Source: Serratia symbiotica (GTDB lineage: Bacteria; Pseudomonadota; Gammaproteobacteria; Enterobacterales; Enterobacteriaceae). Taken from it: a DNA stretch of 64,000 nt. Location of the stretch: contig LN890288.1 of assembly GCA_900016775.1 (NCBI GenBank), positions 248,001-312,000 on the forward strand, in the 5' to 3' direction. The position numbers and the translations under genes were made by a program. This document shows positions 1-10,576 of this stretch, in pieces. Positions within the stretch are counted from its first letter, which is position 1. The number at the start of each line of letters is the position of its first letter. Below the pieces are notes generated by a model, which saw nothing but the letters and a program-made list of their open reading frames with translations, searched no databases and was not told the DNA's origin.

Positions 1-131
1 AACGAGAAAAATCAATTTGGTTAGAAGTTGATATACTTAAAATGGAAGGTATTTTCAAACGTATTCCAGAACGTAGTGATTTATCTTCCGATATTAATGA
101 ACACCTGATTGTCGAGCTTTATTCTAAGTAA
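1..131 (+). CDS. rpsD: 30S ribosomal protein S4, C-terminal end (partial)
   Basis: Codons from position 3 to the TAA at 129-131 translate to the C-terminal 42 residues of S4, ending in [12 protein letters not shown], nearly identical to the E. coli end. The 5' part lies before the window. S4 is a primary 16S rRNA-binding protein and the translational repressor of the alpha operon (rpsM-rpsK-rpsD-rpoA-rplQ in E. coli). The next gene is rpoA on the same strand, as expected for this operon, 28 bases downstream. Confidence 0.95.
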   Translation, partial: REKSIWLEVDILKMEGIFKRIPERSDLSSDINEHLIVELYSK

Positions 132-138
132 AGCTCGA
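112..138 (+). other. Hairpin at the rpsD stop codon
   Basis: A perfect 10-bp inverted repeat (112-121 with 129-138, 7-base loop) covers the last rpsD codons and the stop. It contains several G/C pairs. Only a short T run follows and rpoA must be read through, so a full terminator is unlikely. It may be a processing site or a stabilising structure at the rpsD-rpoA junction, or simply an echo of conserved codons. Confidence 0.45.
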
Positions 139-159
139 GTTTTAAAGAGAGGGTAAATA

Positions 160-1149
160 ATGAAGGGTTCTATAACAGAATTTCTTAAGCCACGTTTAGT
201 AGATATTGAACAAATTAGTTTAACACATGCTAAAGTAACTTTAGAGCCTTTAGAGCGTGGTTTTGGTCATACTTTAGGTAATGCACTTCGTCGTATTCTT
301 CTTTCATCTATGCCAGGTTGTGCAGTAACTGAAGTTGAAATTGATGGTGTATTACATGAATATAGTACAAAAGAGGGTGTACAAGAAGATATTTTAGAAA
401 TTCTTTTAAATCTAAAAGGTTTAGCTGTAAGAGTTTTGGGAAAAGATGAAATAATACTTACTTTAAATAAACATGGTATTGGTCCTGTTACGGCTTCTAA
501 TATCATTTATAATGGTGATGTTGAAATTATTAATCCTGAACATATTATTTGTCATTTAACTGATAAAAATGCTACGATTAATATGCGAATAAAAGTTCAG
601 CGTGGTCGTGGTTATGTACCTGCTTCAAGTAGAATTCATTTTGAGGAAGATGAACATCCGATTGGTCATTTATTAGTTGATGCTTGTTTTAGTCCTGTAG
701 AACGTATTTCTTATAATGTTGAAGCAGCTCGTGTAGAACAACGTACTGATTTAGATAAATTAATAATTGAAATAGAAACTAATGGTACTATTGATCCTGA
801 AGAAGCAATACGTCGTGCAGCAACTATATTAGCTGAACAATTAGAAGCATTTATTGATTTACGTGATGTACATCAACCAGAAATTAAAGAAGAAAAACCA
901 GAGTTTGATCCAATTCTTTTACGTCCTGTAGATGATTTAGAATTAACTGTTCGTTCTGCTAATTGTTTAAAAGCAGAAGCTATTCATTATATTGGTGATT
1001 TAGTACAACGTACTGAGGTAGAATTATTAAAAACACCAAATTTAGGTAAAAAATCTCTTACTGAAATTAAAGATATATTAGCATCAAAAAATTTATCTTT
1101 AGGTACACGTTTAGAAAATTGGCCTCCGAAAAGTATTATTGATGGATAA
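160..1149 (+). CDS. rpoA: DNA-directed RNA polymerase alpha subunit
   Basis: 329 residues, the same length as E. coli alpha. The N-terminal dimerisation domain (to about residue 235) is very strongly conserved, including the [18 protein letters not shown] segment. After a linker ([17 protein letters not shown]) comes the C-terminal domain (about 249-329) that contacts UP elements and activators; its helices, including [10 protein letters not shown] and [12 protein letters not shown], are intact. The start at 160 has a GAGAGG ribosome site just upstream and matches the E. coli start. It lies between rpsD and rplQ in alpha-operon order and is likely co-transcribed with them. Confidence 0.99.
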   Translation: MKGSITEFLKPRLVDIEQISLTHAKVTLEPLERGFGHTLGNALRRILLSSMPGCAVTEVEIDGVLHEYSTKEGVQEDILEILLNLKGLAVRVLGKDEIILTLNKHGIGPVTASNIIYNGDVEIINPEHIICHLTDKNATINMRIKVQRGRGYVPASSRIHFEEDEHPIGHLLVDACFSPVERISYNVEAARVEQRTDLDKLIIEIETNGTIDPEEAIRRAATILAEQLEAFIDLRDVHQPEIKEEKPEFDPILLRPVDDLELTVRSANCLKAEAIHYIGDLVQRTEVELLKTPNLGKKSLTEIKDILASKNLSLGTRLENWPPKSIIDG

Positions 1150-1190
1150 TGAAAATATAAATAAAAATTTTTATTAAAAAGGATAAAATT

Positions 1191-1562
1191 ATGCGTCATC
1201 GCAAAAGTGGTCGTCAATTTAATCGTACTAGAAGTCATCGAAAAGCCATGTTTAGAAATATGGCTAGTTCTTTAGTTCGTTATGAAATTATTAAAACCAC
1301 TTTATTAAAAGCTAAAGAACTTCGACGTGTTATTGAACCATTAATTACTCTCTCTAAAATTAGTACGATTTCTAATCGTCGTTTAGTATTTTCTTGTATT
1401 CGAAATAATGAAATTGTATCAAAATTATTTAATAAACTTGGTCCACATTTTTTACATAGAAAAGGAGGTTATACTCGTATTTTAAAATGTGGTTTTCGTA
1501 TAGGTGATAATTCACCAATGGCATATATTGAATTAGTTGATCGATCTAATTTTAAACAATAA
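1191..1562 (+). CDS. rplQ: 50S ribosomal protein L17
   Basis: 123 residues (E. coli 127). It starts [17 protein letters not shown], the diagnostic L17 N terminus, and keeps the [11 protein letters not shown] and [14 protein letters not shown] segments. L17 sits on the 50S subunit near the exit tunnel. It is the last gene of the alpha operon. An AAAAAGGA ribosome site precedes the ATG. A hairpin that could terminate the operon follows at 1582. Confidence 0.98.
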   Translation: MRHRKSGRQFNRTRSHRKAMFRNMASSLVRYEIIKTTLLKAKELRRVIEPLITLSKISTISNRRLVFSCIRNNEIVSKLFNKLGPHFLHRKGGYTRILKCGFRIGDNSPMAYIELVDRSNFKQ

Positions 1563-1581
1563 TAAAAATATAAATTTATTT

Positions 1582-1630
1582 ATTAACACGTAAATATTTA
1601 AAATTATTTAAGTTTTTGCGTGTTAATTTT
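1582..1630 (+). terminator. Probable terminator of the alpha operon
   Basis: ATTAACACG at 1582-1590 pairs perfectly with CGTGTTAAT at 1619-1627. The stem extends inward by a few weaker pairs, and a TTTT-rich stretch follows. It lies 20 bases after the rplQ stop and before the convergent plsB, so it could serve both strands. The loop is long for an intrinsic terminator, so confidence is moderate. Confidence 0.5.
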
Positions 1631-1711
1631 ATTAATATTATATAAAATTAAATATATTATATAATCAATATTAAATTAAATTATTAATATTTTTATATTT
1701 TTAAATGTAAT

Positions 1712-4174
1712 TTATTTTTTATTTGTTAAGTTAATTAATATATTTTTATTTATTTTTATTGGATATTTTAATTTTTCAAGAGTTAATTTGATTTCTGGTG
1801 TCATAAGATTTTTTAATATAATATATATTTTTAATATAAGATTATATATTGGATAATCAAATTTTTTGATATATTTTTCTTCTCGTAAAATTGTTATAAG
1901 ATTCATAAATACAGTTTTATTAAAAAGATGAGAAATATTAATATTATGAATTATAGATATTTTTTTTGCTAAAATACGATTTTCTTTTTCTAATATATTT
2001 TTATTAATATTAGGATTAATATTAATAATTGACATAGTAATAGTATATTGTTGTAAAGTATTATGAATGTTATTACTTAATAATTTTAATGAAAAAATAT
2101 ACATAGGATTTAATTCTAAATATTTTTTATTATTATAAATTAATTTTTGTTGAATCATTTCTTTAATAATTAAAGTAATTATTTCATTTAAATTTTCTTT
2201 TTTATATTTTAAAAATAATTCAGATTTTAAGATTGGATAAATTAATTGTATTTGATATAATAATTCATTTTTTAATATTTTTTTATATTGATATATTATT
2301 TTAGCAATTAATGAAGGAAGTACTAATATATGAAAAATATTATTTCGAAAATAAGTCATTAACATTATTTGATCAGGTGGTATACTAATAATATTTTCAG
2401 TTTTATTTTTTTTAATATAAAATTTATTCATATTTAATGCATAAATTAATAATTCTTTTGAAGTTTGAGTAGGAATAATTATTTCATAAGAATATGGTAC
2501 ATTACGTATTAATTGTAAATAACATTCAAGTTGTATTAATAATTTTTTATAAGTTAATGAATATTTATTAGATGATAATAGTATTATTGCACATAAATTA
2601 ATAGAATTAATTACTGTAGCATTATTAATACGCATCATGAGTTCTTTTGATAAATTTTTTGTTATTGGTATTAACCAAGTAGGTCGTTGAAATTCAATAT
2701 TTTTTATTGATTGATTTAAGTGTGGTATATTTTTATTTAAATATTCATTTAATAATAGTGGATTACCAAAATTTATATAACTTTTTCCTAAATTACATAA
2801 TTTACTGAAACTATATAGCATTTTTAATAAATTTTCTTTTTTTTTAGTAATACCGTTTAACTCTTTATAATAAGTATTTATTTCTATAATATGTTCATAA
2901 CTAATATAAACAGGTATTAAAATTATTTTTTTTATTTTTTTATGTAATATTGCTTGAATAGTCATAGATAGAGTTCCAGTTTTTGGTTCTAATAAATAAC
3001 CAGTACGAGAACGACCTCCTTCAATAAAATATTCTATAGAATAACCTTGATTAAATAATTCAGTAAGATATTCACGAAATACTATAGAATATAGTTTATT
3101 TTTATTAAAAGTTCGACGAATAAAAAATGCACCTAATCGTCGGAATACTGATCCAATAGGCCAAAAATTTAAATTAATACCAGCTGCTATATGTGGTGGT
3201 ACTAATCCTTGATGATATAAGATATAAGATAATAATAAATAATCCATATGACTACGATGACAAGGTATATATACAATTTTATAACCATTTTGTGCTAATT
3301 GACGTATATGGTTAATGTTTGTAACATTGATACTATTAAATAATTTTTTTAAAATCCAGCTTAATATGTAATCAAAAATTCGTATAGTACTATAAGAAAA
3401 ATTAGCAGCAATTTCTTTTATTATTTTTTTAGTATTTTTTTTTATTTTATTAGTATTATTTTTTTTATTATTTATTTCTTCTTGAATTATGTTTTTAATT
3501 ATTTTAGAATTTAAAATTTTGTTTAAAATATTTTTATTTTTTAAAATATTTGGTCCATTTGCAGCTAAATGTTGACGTAAAAAATATATACGTGCTATTC
3601 TTGCTAATTTTTGTACAATCATTTGATCATTACTATAATGAGTAGTGATGTAACGCATAGAAATAATTTTAGAAAAATAAATAAATGTATTTCGACCTAA
3701 ATATAATATAAAAAATAATTTTTTTATTTTTTTAAATAAATAAAAAAATATTGTATTTTTATGTGTATATTTAGGAGAACGACTAAACATTACAGAAACT
3801 AATAATATTTGGATATTGAGATTTATATTATTTTTATGTAAATTTAAATAATTATAAAAAAAATTTATTGAATCTTTTTTTAAAACATGACAATGAGAGA
3901 AGTTTAAATTATTATAAATAAATAAATAACTTGGTAATATTTTATTGTTAATTTTTAGTGGATGTAATGGATCAGGTAATTTTTTTTTTAAGCATTGTGA
4001 ACGAAGAGTTAATAAATTTATATTTGAATGAACAGGTAAAATATATAAAATTGGTCGTGAAAGATCTAAATTTAATTCTTTAATTGGATCAAAAGGAATG
4101 ATTTTACTTTTTATAAAAAATTTTATTAATAAATCTAAAAAATTTAAATAAATTTTATTCCAATTTAATATCAC
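1712..4174 (-). CDS. plsB: Glycerol-3-phosphate 1-O-acyltransferase
   Basis: 820 residues (E. coli 807). It catalyses the first acylation of sn-glycerol-3-phosphate at the inner membrane, entry to phospholipid synthesis. The acyltransferase block I (CHRSHMDYLLL) puts His306 and Asp311 at the E. coli positions. Further acyltransferase blocks (GAFFIRRTF, EGGRSRTG) and the PHIAAGINLNFWP segment are conserved. The N-terminal 130 and the C-terminal 300 residues are far more diverged and rich in Lys, Asn and Ile. The ATG at 4174 aligns with the E. coli start. It is transcribed divergently from prfA. Keeping plsB and pgsA implies that the symbiont makes its own membrane lipids. Confidence 0.98.
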   Translation of the reverse strand: MILNWNKIYLNFLDLLIKFFIKSKIIPFDPIKELNLDLSRPILYILPVHSNINLLTLRSQCLKKKLPDPLHPLKINNKILPSYLFIYNNLNFSHCHVLKKDSINFFYNYLNLHKNNINLNIQILLVSVMFSRSPKYTHKNTIFFYLFKKIKKLFFILYLGRNTFIYFSKIISMRYITTHYSNDQMIVQKLARIARIYFLRQHLAANGPNILKNKNILNKILNSKIIKNIIQEEINNKKNNTNKIKKNTKKIIKEIAANFSYSTIRIFDYILSWILKKLFNSINVTNINHIRQLAQNGYKIVYIPCHRSHMDYLLLSYILYHQGLVPPHIAAGINLNFWPIGSVFRRLGAFFIRRTFNKNKLYSIVFREYLTELFNQGYSIEYFIEGGRSRTGYLLEPKTGTLSMTIQAILHKKIKKIILIPVYISYEHIIEINTYYKELNGITKKKENLLKMLYSFSKLCNLGKSYINFGNPLLLNEYLNKNIPHLNQSIKNIEFQRPTWLIPITKNLSKELMMRINNATVINSINLCAIILLSSNKYSLTYKKLLIQLECYLQLIRNVPYSYEIIIPTQTSKELLIYALNMNKFYIKKNKTENIISIPPDQIMLMTYFRNNIFHILVLPSLIAKIIYQYKKILKNELLYQIQLIYPILKSELFLKYKKENLNEIITLIIKEMIQQKLIYNNKKYLELNPMYIFSLKLLSNNIHNTLQQYTITMSIININPNINKNILEKENRILAKKISIIHNINISHLFNKTVFMNLITILREEKYIKKFDYPIYNLILKIYIILKNLMTPEIKLTLEKLKYPIKINKNILINLTNKK

Positions 4175-4555
4175 TAAATTTAACCTCTTGTGATTATATT
4201 ATTAAAATATTAAAATAATATATATAAATATATAGTATTTTAAAAATAAAAATTATAATTATTAAATATTAAATATAAAATTAATAAATAATTTATAAAT
4301 TATTATAATATATATTAATTTTATTAAAATAATATATATTATATCTTATATAAAAATTATTTAAAATATTTATTTTTTAATTAAAATATATAAAATACAT
4401 TTAAAAATATTTTATTATTTATTTTAATTAATATATTTAACTAAATATATTAAATTTATTATAAAAATTATACAATATAAAATTATTAGTTTTATAATAT
4501 ATTATTTAAATAAAATAATATTAATTTTATTAATTAATAAGGTTAAATATTAAAT
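4175..4555. other. Divergent plsB-prfA spacer
   Basis: About 380 bases, almost pure A/T, between two divergent genes. It must hold promoters for both, but the composition gives many TATAAT-like matches and no one site stands out. An AAGG ribosome site lies at the right-hand end before prfA. No RNA gene or hairpin with G/C pairs was seen. Confidence 0.6.
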
Positions 4556-5644
4556 ATGAAATCTTCAATTATTAATAAATTAGAAACATTACAAGAGCGT
4601 TATGAAGAAATTCAAATATTATTAGGAGACGCTCTGATTATTTCTGATCAAAATAAATTTCGAGCACTTTCACGTGAATATTCACAATTAACTGATATTA
4701 GTTGCTGTTTTCTTAAGTGGCGTCAGATACAAAGTGATTTAAAAACAGCAAAAATAATGGAAGATGATCCAGAAATGCGTGATATGGCATATGAAGAATT
4801 AAAATCAGCTAAAATAGCTATTAAAGAATTAGAAAAAAAAATACAACTCTTACTTTTACCAAAAGATCCAGATGATGATTGTAATTGTTTTTTAGAAATT
4901 CGTGCTGGTTCTGGTGGAAATGAAGCAGCGATTTTTGCAGGGGATTTATTTCGTATGTATAGTCGTTATTCTGAAATTAATTCTTGGAATATAAAAATTA
5001 TTAATTATAATGCAGGAGAGTTAGGTGGTTATAAAGAAATTATTTCTAAAATTTCTGGATATGGTGTTTATAGTAATTTAAAATTTGAATCTGGAGGTCA
5101 TCGTGTACAACGAGTACCTGAAACTGAATCTCAGGGACGTATTCATACTTCTACATGCACTATTGCAGTAATGCCAGAAATAGAAGATACTAAAATACCA
5201 AAAATTTCTTCTAATGATTTAAAAATTGATACTTTTCGTTCTTCTGGTGCAGGTGGTCAGCATGTTAATACTACTGATTCTGCAATTCGAATTGTTCATA
5301 TTCCTACTGGAATTTCTGTTGAATGTCAAGATGAGCGTTCACAACATAAAAATAAAGCAAAAGCAATGTCAGTATTAATTGCTCGAATTCATGCTTCAGA
5401 AATAATTAAACGTAGAAAATTAGAAACTGAAACACGTCGTAATTTATTAGGTAGTGGTGATAGATCTAATCGTATTCGTACTTATCATTTTCCTCAAGGA
5501 CGTATTACTGATCATAGAATTAATTTAACATTATATCGTTTAAATGAAGTTATGGAAGGTAAATTAGATATTTTAATTCAGCCTATTTTACAAGAGTATT
5601 ATACAGATCAACTTTCAATATTATCTAATGATTTAAAACAATGA
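4556..5644 (+). CDS. prfA: Peptide chain release factor 1
   Basis: 362 residues (E. coli 360). RF1 reads UAA and UAG and triggers peptidyl-tRNA hydrolysis. The GGQ loop ([15 protein letters not shown]) puts Gln235, the residue methylated by PrmC, at the E. coli number. The PxT stop-codon recognition tripeptide is present as PET at residues 188-190. The stop codon overlaps the prmC start in ATGA (5641-5644), so the two are translationally coupled, as often seen for this pair. hemA, the usual upstream partner, is absent. Confidence 0.98.
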   Translation: MKSSIINKLETLQERYEEIQILLGDALIISDQNKFRALSREYSQLTDISCCFLKWRQIQSDLKTAKIMEDDPEMRDMAYEELKSAKIAIKELEKKIQLLLLPKDPDDDCNCFLEIRAGSGGNEAAIFAGDLFRMYSRYSEINSWNIKIINYNAGELGGYKEIISKISGYGVYSNLKFESGGHRVQRVPETESQGRIHTSTCTIAVMPEIEDTKIPKISSNDLKIDTFRSSGAGGQHVNTTDSAIRIVHIPTGISVECQDERSQHKNKAKAMSVLIARIHASEIIKRRKLETETRRNLLGSGDRSNRIRTYHFPQGRITDHRINLTLYRLNEVMEGKLDILIQPILQEYYTDQLSILSNDLKQ

Positions 5645-6474
5645 ATTATAATAATTGGTTAATATATGCTACTCTTAGATTAACTAAGAGTAATACTCCT
5701 AGATTAGATTCAGAAATTTTATTAAGTTTTGTTATTAAAAAAACTAAAACTTTTTTATTAATTTTTCATGAAACAGAATTAACTATAATACAAAGTGAAC
5801 AATTAGAAAGATTATTAATACGTCGTGAAAATGGAGAACCGATATCTTATTTGATAGGAAAGCGTGAATTTTGGTCATTATCATTTTTTGTTTCTTCTAA
5901 TACTTTAATTCCACGTTCAGATAGTGAACGTTTAATAGAATTAGCATTACAATATTTACCAAATACACCATGTCATATTCTTGATTTAGGTACTGGTTGT
6001 GGTTCTCTTGCATTGTCATTAGCAAGTGAAAGATTAGATTGTATAATAACAGGTATTGATATATTATCTTCTGTATTATCAGTTGCATTATATAATATGA
6101 AAAAATTAAAAATTACTAATGTAAAATTTTTAAAAAGTAATTGGTTTAATTCTTTATCTAATAAACGTTTTTCATTAATTATGAGTAATCCTCCATATAT
6201 TGATATTAATGATATACATTTAACTAAAGGTGATGTTCTCTTTGAACCAAAAAATGCATTAATATCAAAAAAAAAAGGATTAGCTGATCTAGCTACAATT
6301 ATATATAATGCACCTAAATTTTTAAAATCAAAAGGATGGTTATTATTGGAACATGGTTGGAAACAAGGGAGTAGTGTTCGTACGTTATTTTTGTTTATAG
6401 GATTTTTAAAAGTAACGACTTATTATGATTATGGAAATAATGAACGAGTAACAGTTGGATATTGGCCTTATTAA
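5641..6474 (+). CDS. prmC: Release factor glutamine methyltransferase
   Basis: 277 residues, the E. coli length. It N5-methylates the GGQ glutamine of RF1 and RF2 using S-adenosylmethionine. Visible are an N-terminal helical substrate-binding domain (1-75), the SAM-binding motif DLGTGCG at 115-121, an acidic residue pair after beta-2 (GIDI at 138-141), and the catalytic NPPY at 183-186, which contacts the target Gln. It starts inside the prfA stop (ATGA overlap). Downstream it converges on ygfZ with an 18-base gap. Confidence 0.97.
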   Translation: MNYNNWLIYATLRLTKSNTPRLDSEILLSFVIKKTKTFLLIFHETELTIIQSEQLERLLIRRENGEPISYLIGKREFWSLSFFVSSNTLIPRSDSERLIELALQYLPNTPCHILDLGTGCGSLALSLASERLDCIITGIDILSSVLSVALYNMKKLKITNVKFLKSNWFNSLSNKRFSLIMSNPPYIDINDIHLTKGDVLFEPKNALISKKKGLADLATIIYNAPKFLKSKGWLLLEHGWKQGSSVRTLFLFIGFLKVTTYYDYGNNERVTVGYWPY

Positions 6475-6492
6475 TAATAATTTTATAATTTA

Positions 6493-7476
6493 TTATTTTA
6501 TATTATAAGATAATGGTTTATTTATTAAATTACTAGTATTATCACCAGATACTCTAAATTTAGTATTTATATTTAAATTATTTTTCATAACTATTTGTAT
6601 TAATAATTTTTTGTTAGCTAATTCAAGAGCTGTTAAAATTCTTCCAGTATTTCGCCAATTTTCTCCTAATTTTACTTCTATAGTATCTCCTGATTTAGGA
6701 ATATATTTAGATTGTCCTTCTAATAAATACATTGAATTTTTATTTGTTCCTCGAAATTGAGTACGTGTTATTATTTCTTGACCAATATAACAACCTTTAT
6801 TAAAATTAATACCATGTAACATATGTAAGTTTGTTGATTGAGGGATAAATTTTTGACTATTTACATTATCAATAATTGGATATCCGGATTCAATTTCTAA
6901 TACTAACCATTGAGCACTATTATTAAATTGTATATTATTATATAATTTATTAATAAATTTTGTAGCAATTTTATTAGTAGTAATGATTAAAAAACGTTCA
7001 GATGGTTTATTAAATTGTAATATAGTAGTATTTTTTTTTTGTATTAATTGATTATCTGCATTAGGTAATGTATTAAAAATATTTAATAGTATTTTACGTA
7101 CTTTTAAACCTGCTATACCTAATAAAATTAAATTATTATCGATTTCTATAGAAACTTTTGAAAAAATTGAATATTTTTTAATTTCTTTTAATTGTAAATT
7201 CAATACATCACGACGAATTATATAATAAAAATATTCTTTTCTTTTAAAAATACGTAAATTACTCCACATTTTTCCCATAGCATTACAATGACAACATAAT
7301 ATATGTTGATTATTTTGAAGTAGATTAATATCTATAGTTATTTGAGTTTGAAGATATTTCATAACATCTGGACCTGATAATTTTATTAATGCCCAATCTT
7401 CTAATGAAATTAAGGTTAAAGGTAAATTTATAAAACTAACAGGTTTTTTATATAAAAATGGAATTTTATTAATCAT
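6493..7476 (-). CDS. ygfZ: Folate-binding iron-sulfur cluster maintenance protein YgfZ
   Basis: 327 residues (E. coli 326). It is a tetrahydrofolate-dependent helper in the repair or assembly of certain Fe-S enzymes, and related to the GcvT aminomethyltransferase fold. The signature KGCYIGQE is present with Cys229, matching the key conserved cysteine of the family. The start at 7476 aligns with the E. coli protein. It lies 183 bases downstream of degQ on the same strand. Its retention fits the Fe-S enzymes in this window (IspH and LipA). Confidence 0.95.
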   Translation of the reverse strand: MINKIPFLYKKPVSFINLPLTLISLEDWALIKLSGPDVMKYLQTQITIDINLLQNNQHILCCHCNAMGKMWSNLRIFKRKEYFYYIIRRDVLNLQLKEIKKYSIFSKVSIEIDNNLILLGIAGLKVRKILLNIFNTLPNADNQLIQKKNTTILQFNKPSERFLIITTNKIATKFINKLYNNIQFNNSAQWLVLEIESGYPIIDNVNSQKFIPQSTNLHMLHGINFNKGCYIGQEIITRTQFRGTNKNSMYLLEGQSKYIPKSGDTIEVKLGENWRNTGRILTALELANKKLLIQIVMKNNLNINTKFRVSGDNTSNLINKPLSYNIK

Positions 7477-7659
7477 AATAATTTTAATTTGAATATAGTA
7501 ATATTAATGACATTATTTATATAATAATATTTCATGAATTAAATATTAAAAATTTATTTTTTTTTAAATATAACTTTTATTATAATTTAATTTTATTAAT
7601 TATTTATTATGTAATAAAAATTTTTAATTTATATAATAATAAATATTTACAATAATATA

Positions 7660-9036
7660 TTAATGTAATAATAAGTAAATATTTTCATTACCACGAATAA
7701 TATTAAGAGCTATAATTGATGGTTTTTTTTCTAAAATTTTTCGTAATGTAATAATATTTTTAATATGTTGACGATTAACACCAATAATAATATCATTTTT
7801 TTTTAAACCAGAACGTTCTGCTATTGATCCTTGATCAACATTATCTACTTTTACTCCTGTTTCATTATTATTTTGTAATGAACTATTACTTAAAGAAACA
7901 CCAAGTAATACTGGAGAAAGTATTTCAGCTTTTATAGATGAATTATCATTATTATCTAATATTACTGTTACTTCTTTAGAATCACCATCACGAAGTAATC
8001 CTATTATAATTTTTTTTCCAGGAGTAGTTGTAGCAATTTTTGCACGTAATTCAGAAAAACTATTAATTGATTTACCATCAACTGATATTAATATATCTCC
8101 AGATTTAATACCAGCTTTAGAAGCAGCAGATTGTGATAATACTTCACTAACAAATGCACCACGTTGAATATTACTATTAAAAGCTTTAGCTATATCAGGT
8201 GTCATTTCACTACCTTTAATACCTAATGTACCACGTTTTACTTGACCAAATTCAATTAATTGTTGACTAAGATTTTTTGCCATATTTCCTGGAATAGCAA
8301 AACCAATCCCAATATTTCCTCCATTAGGAGCTAAAATAGCAGTATTAATTCCAATTAATTCACCATTAAGATTTACTAAAGCTCCGCCAGAATTACCACG
8401 ATTAATAGAAGCATCAGTTTGAATAAAGTTTTCTAATCCTTCTAAATTTAATCCACTTCGACCTAATGCTGAAATAATACCAGATGTAGCAGTTTGACCT
8501 AAACCAAATGGATTTCCAATAGCTACAGCGAAATCACCGACACGTAATTGATCAGAATCTGCTATTTTAATTTCAGTAAGATTTTTTACTTCATTAATCT
8601 TTAATAAAGCTATATCAGATTGTTCATCATGTCCAATTAATTTAGCTTCGAATTCTCTACCATCATTTAATTGTATATGAATTTTATCAGCATTATTAAT
8701 AACATGATTATTAGTTAATATATAACCCTTTTTTGCATTAATAATTACACCAGAACCTAATCCTTGAAATGGACGGGAATTAAGTTGTAAATCAGGAAAA
8801 TTTTGACCAAAAAAATATTTAAATTCTTTAGGTAATTGTGGTGAATATTGTGTTTGAGTTCCTTCAACATGTATACTTACTACAGTAGGTAATACTTTTT
8901 CTAGCATTAATGCTAAACTTGGTAATGATTCTCCTTGTAAAATAAATGGTATTGCGGTACTACTTACTGGTAAAGAAAAAAATGTAAAACTAATATTAAT
9001 CAGTAATACACTAAATATTAAAAATTTTTTTTTCAT
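7660..9036 (-). CDS. degQ: Periplasmic serine protease DegQ (HtrA family)
   Basis: 458 residues (E. coli DegQ 455, DegP 474). A signal peptide (hydrophobic residues 5-26, small residues before about 29) is followed by the protease domain with catalytic His111, Asp141 and Ser216 (GNSGGAL). Two PDZ domains follow (about 255-350 and 365-455). Sequence around the mature N terminus, the short loop LA and the C terminus (RGNENIYLL) match DegQ rather than DegP. It performs periplasmic protein quality control. It is transcribed divergently from tpiA. Confidence 0.95.
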   Translation of the reverse strand: MKKKFLIFSVLLINISFTFFSLPVSSTAIPFILQGESLPSLALMLEKVLPTVVSIHVEGTQTQYSPQLPKEFKYFFGQNFPDLQLNSRPFQGLGSGVIINAKKGYILTNNHVINNADKIHIQLNDGREFEAKLIGHDEQSDIALLKINEVKNLTEIKIADSDQLRVGDFAVAIGNPFGLGQTATSGIISALGRSGLNLEGLENFIQTDASINRGNSGGALVNLNGELIGINTAILAPNGGNIGIGFAIPGNMAKNLSQQLIEFGQVKRGTLGIKGSEMTPDIAKAFNSNIQRGAFVSEVLSQSAASKAGIKSGDILISVDGKSINSFSELRAKIATTTPGKKIIIGLLRDGDSKEVTVILDNNDNSSIKAEILSPVLLGVSLSNSSLQNNNETGVKVDNVDQGSIAERSGLKKNDIIIGVNRQHIKNIITLRKILEKKPSIIALNIIRGNENIYLLLH

Positions 9037-9572
9037 TAATTATGATTCCTTAAATTATTATAAATAAAATATTAATGATATTTATATGGTATTATTATTA
9101 TAAAATAAAATATAAAATTAAAATTAATATGATTTTTTTAAAAATATTTTATTTTTTTATGATTTATTTTTATATATCTAAATATTATTATTAATAATAA
9201 TATATTATATTATTTAGTAATATTATATTATGTATTACTATTAGATAATTTTTATTAAATAATGTTTTTAAATTATTATAATTTTATTATTAATATAATG
9301 ATATTATATTTTATATTTATTTATTTATATAAATAAAATATTTTTTAAATATTTTAAATAAAATAATTTTAAAATAAAATAATAAAATATTTTATAATAA
9401 CAATTATAATATATTTTATATTTTGTTATAATTTAAATAAAATTAAATTATTTATTTTTATAAAATAAATAGTAATAACAATTTATATTTAATTATTTTA
9501 TACTATAAAAGGAATAAATTATATATCCGAAAAGCTTTTTTTATTCTTTTATATTCTTTTTGGAGAAAAAAT
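9037..9572. other. Divergent degQ-tpiA spacer
   Basis: About 535 bases of A/T-rich DNA. Near the tpiA end a TATACT hexamer (9499-9504) could be a -10 element; 18 bases upstream is only a partial -35 match (ATAACA). Further down is a 10-base palindrome, AAAAGCTTTT at 9530-9539, then a good TGGAG ribosome site at 9561-9565. No coding remnant is visible. Confidence 0.5.
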
Positions 9573-10343
9573 ATGAATTATCCATTAGTTATAGGTAATT
9601 GGAAGCTTAATGGTAATATTGATATAATTAATAAATTAGTTTCAGAATTACATAATAATTTAAGTAATATTAATAGTTGTAATATTGTACTTGCACCGCC
9701 AGTAATGTATTTACATTTAGTAAATAATATGATTATTAATAGTAATATTACTTTAGGAGCACAAAATGTAGATATTAATTTATACGGTAATTATACTGGA
9801 GAAATTTCAGCTATAATGTTAAAAGATGTTGGAACTAAGTATGTTCTTATCGGTCATTCTGAACGTCGAATTTATCATAATGAAACTAATAAAGATATTG
9901 CTTTAAAATTTAAAATTATAAAAGAAATAAATTTAATACCAGTATTATGTATTGGTGAAACTGAAGAAGAAAATAAAGCAGGTAAAACTGAAGAAGTCTG
10001 TGCAAATCAAATTGATGTTATACTAAATACTTTAGGTATTTTAGCTATGAAAAATACTGTAATTGCTTATGAACCGATTTGGGCTATTGGTACCGGAAAA
10101 TCTGCTATTCCCAAACAAGTTCAATTAGTACATCAATTTATTCGTAATTATATTTCTATGTATAATAAAGATATAGCAAATGAAATAATTATTCAATATG
10201 GTGGATCTGTTAATGATAAAAATGCTTTTGATTTATTTTCTCAACCAGATATTGATGGAGTATTAGTTGGTGGTGCATCATTAAAAGTTGATATTTTTAC
10301 TTCAATTATTAAAGCTGCTGTTACAGCTAAAAAAATTAATTAA
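9573..10343 (+). CDS. tpiA: Triosephosphate isomerase
   Basis: 256 residues (E. coli 255). It interconverts dihydroxyacetone phosphate and glyceraldehyde-3-phosphate. Catalytic residues are Lys11 (GNWKLNG), His95 (IGHSERR) and Glu167 ([11 protein letters not shown]). The phosphate-gripping loop follows Glu167 and the C-terminal phosphate motif is present as QYGGSVN and [10 protein letters not shown] strong GGAG site lies 8 bases before the ATG. With eno and rpiA in the same region it shows a working lower glycolysis and pentose-phosphate connection. Confidence 0.98.
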   Translation: MNYPLVIGNWKLNGNIDIINKLVSELHNNLSNINSCNIVLAPPVMYLHLVNNMIINSNITLGAQNVDINLYGNYTGEISAIMLKDVGTKYVLIGHSERRIYHNETNKDIALKFKIIKEINLIPVLCIGETEEENKAGKTEEVCANQIDVILNTLGILAMKNTVIAYEPIWAIGTGKSAIPKQVQLVHQFIRNYISMYNKDIANEIIIQYGGSVNDKNAFDLFSQPDIDGVLVGGASLKVDIFTSIIKAAVTAKKIN

Positions 10344-10576
10344 ATTTAATTGTTTAAGTTTTTAAAAGTATTTATAAAAATATCTATAATAAATAATTAA
10401 ATATTGTTTTATAAATTACAATAATTTTTATAGATTAATATTTTTATATTTTATTAATTTTAAATTATAATATAAAAATTTAATTATATAAATATAATTT
10501 AAAATTTATTTATTTAACATTAATTATGATTTTTTATATTAAAATATTTATTTTTAATATTTTAATAAAAATATAT

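Noticed and set aside
10526..10576. 17-residue N-terminal extension of IspH
   Set aside because: The extension is Ile/Lys/Phe rich and unaligned, while the ATG at 10577 matches the E. coli start.
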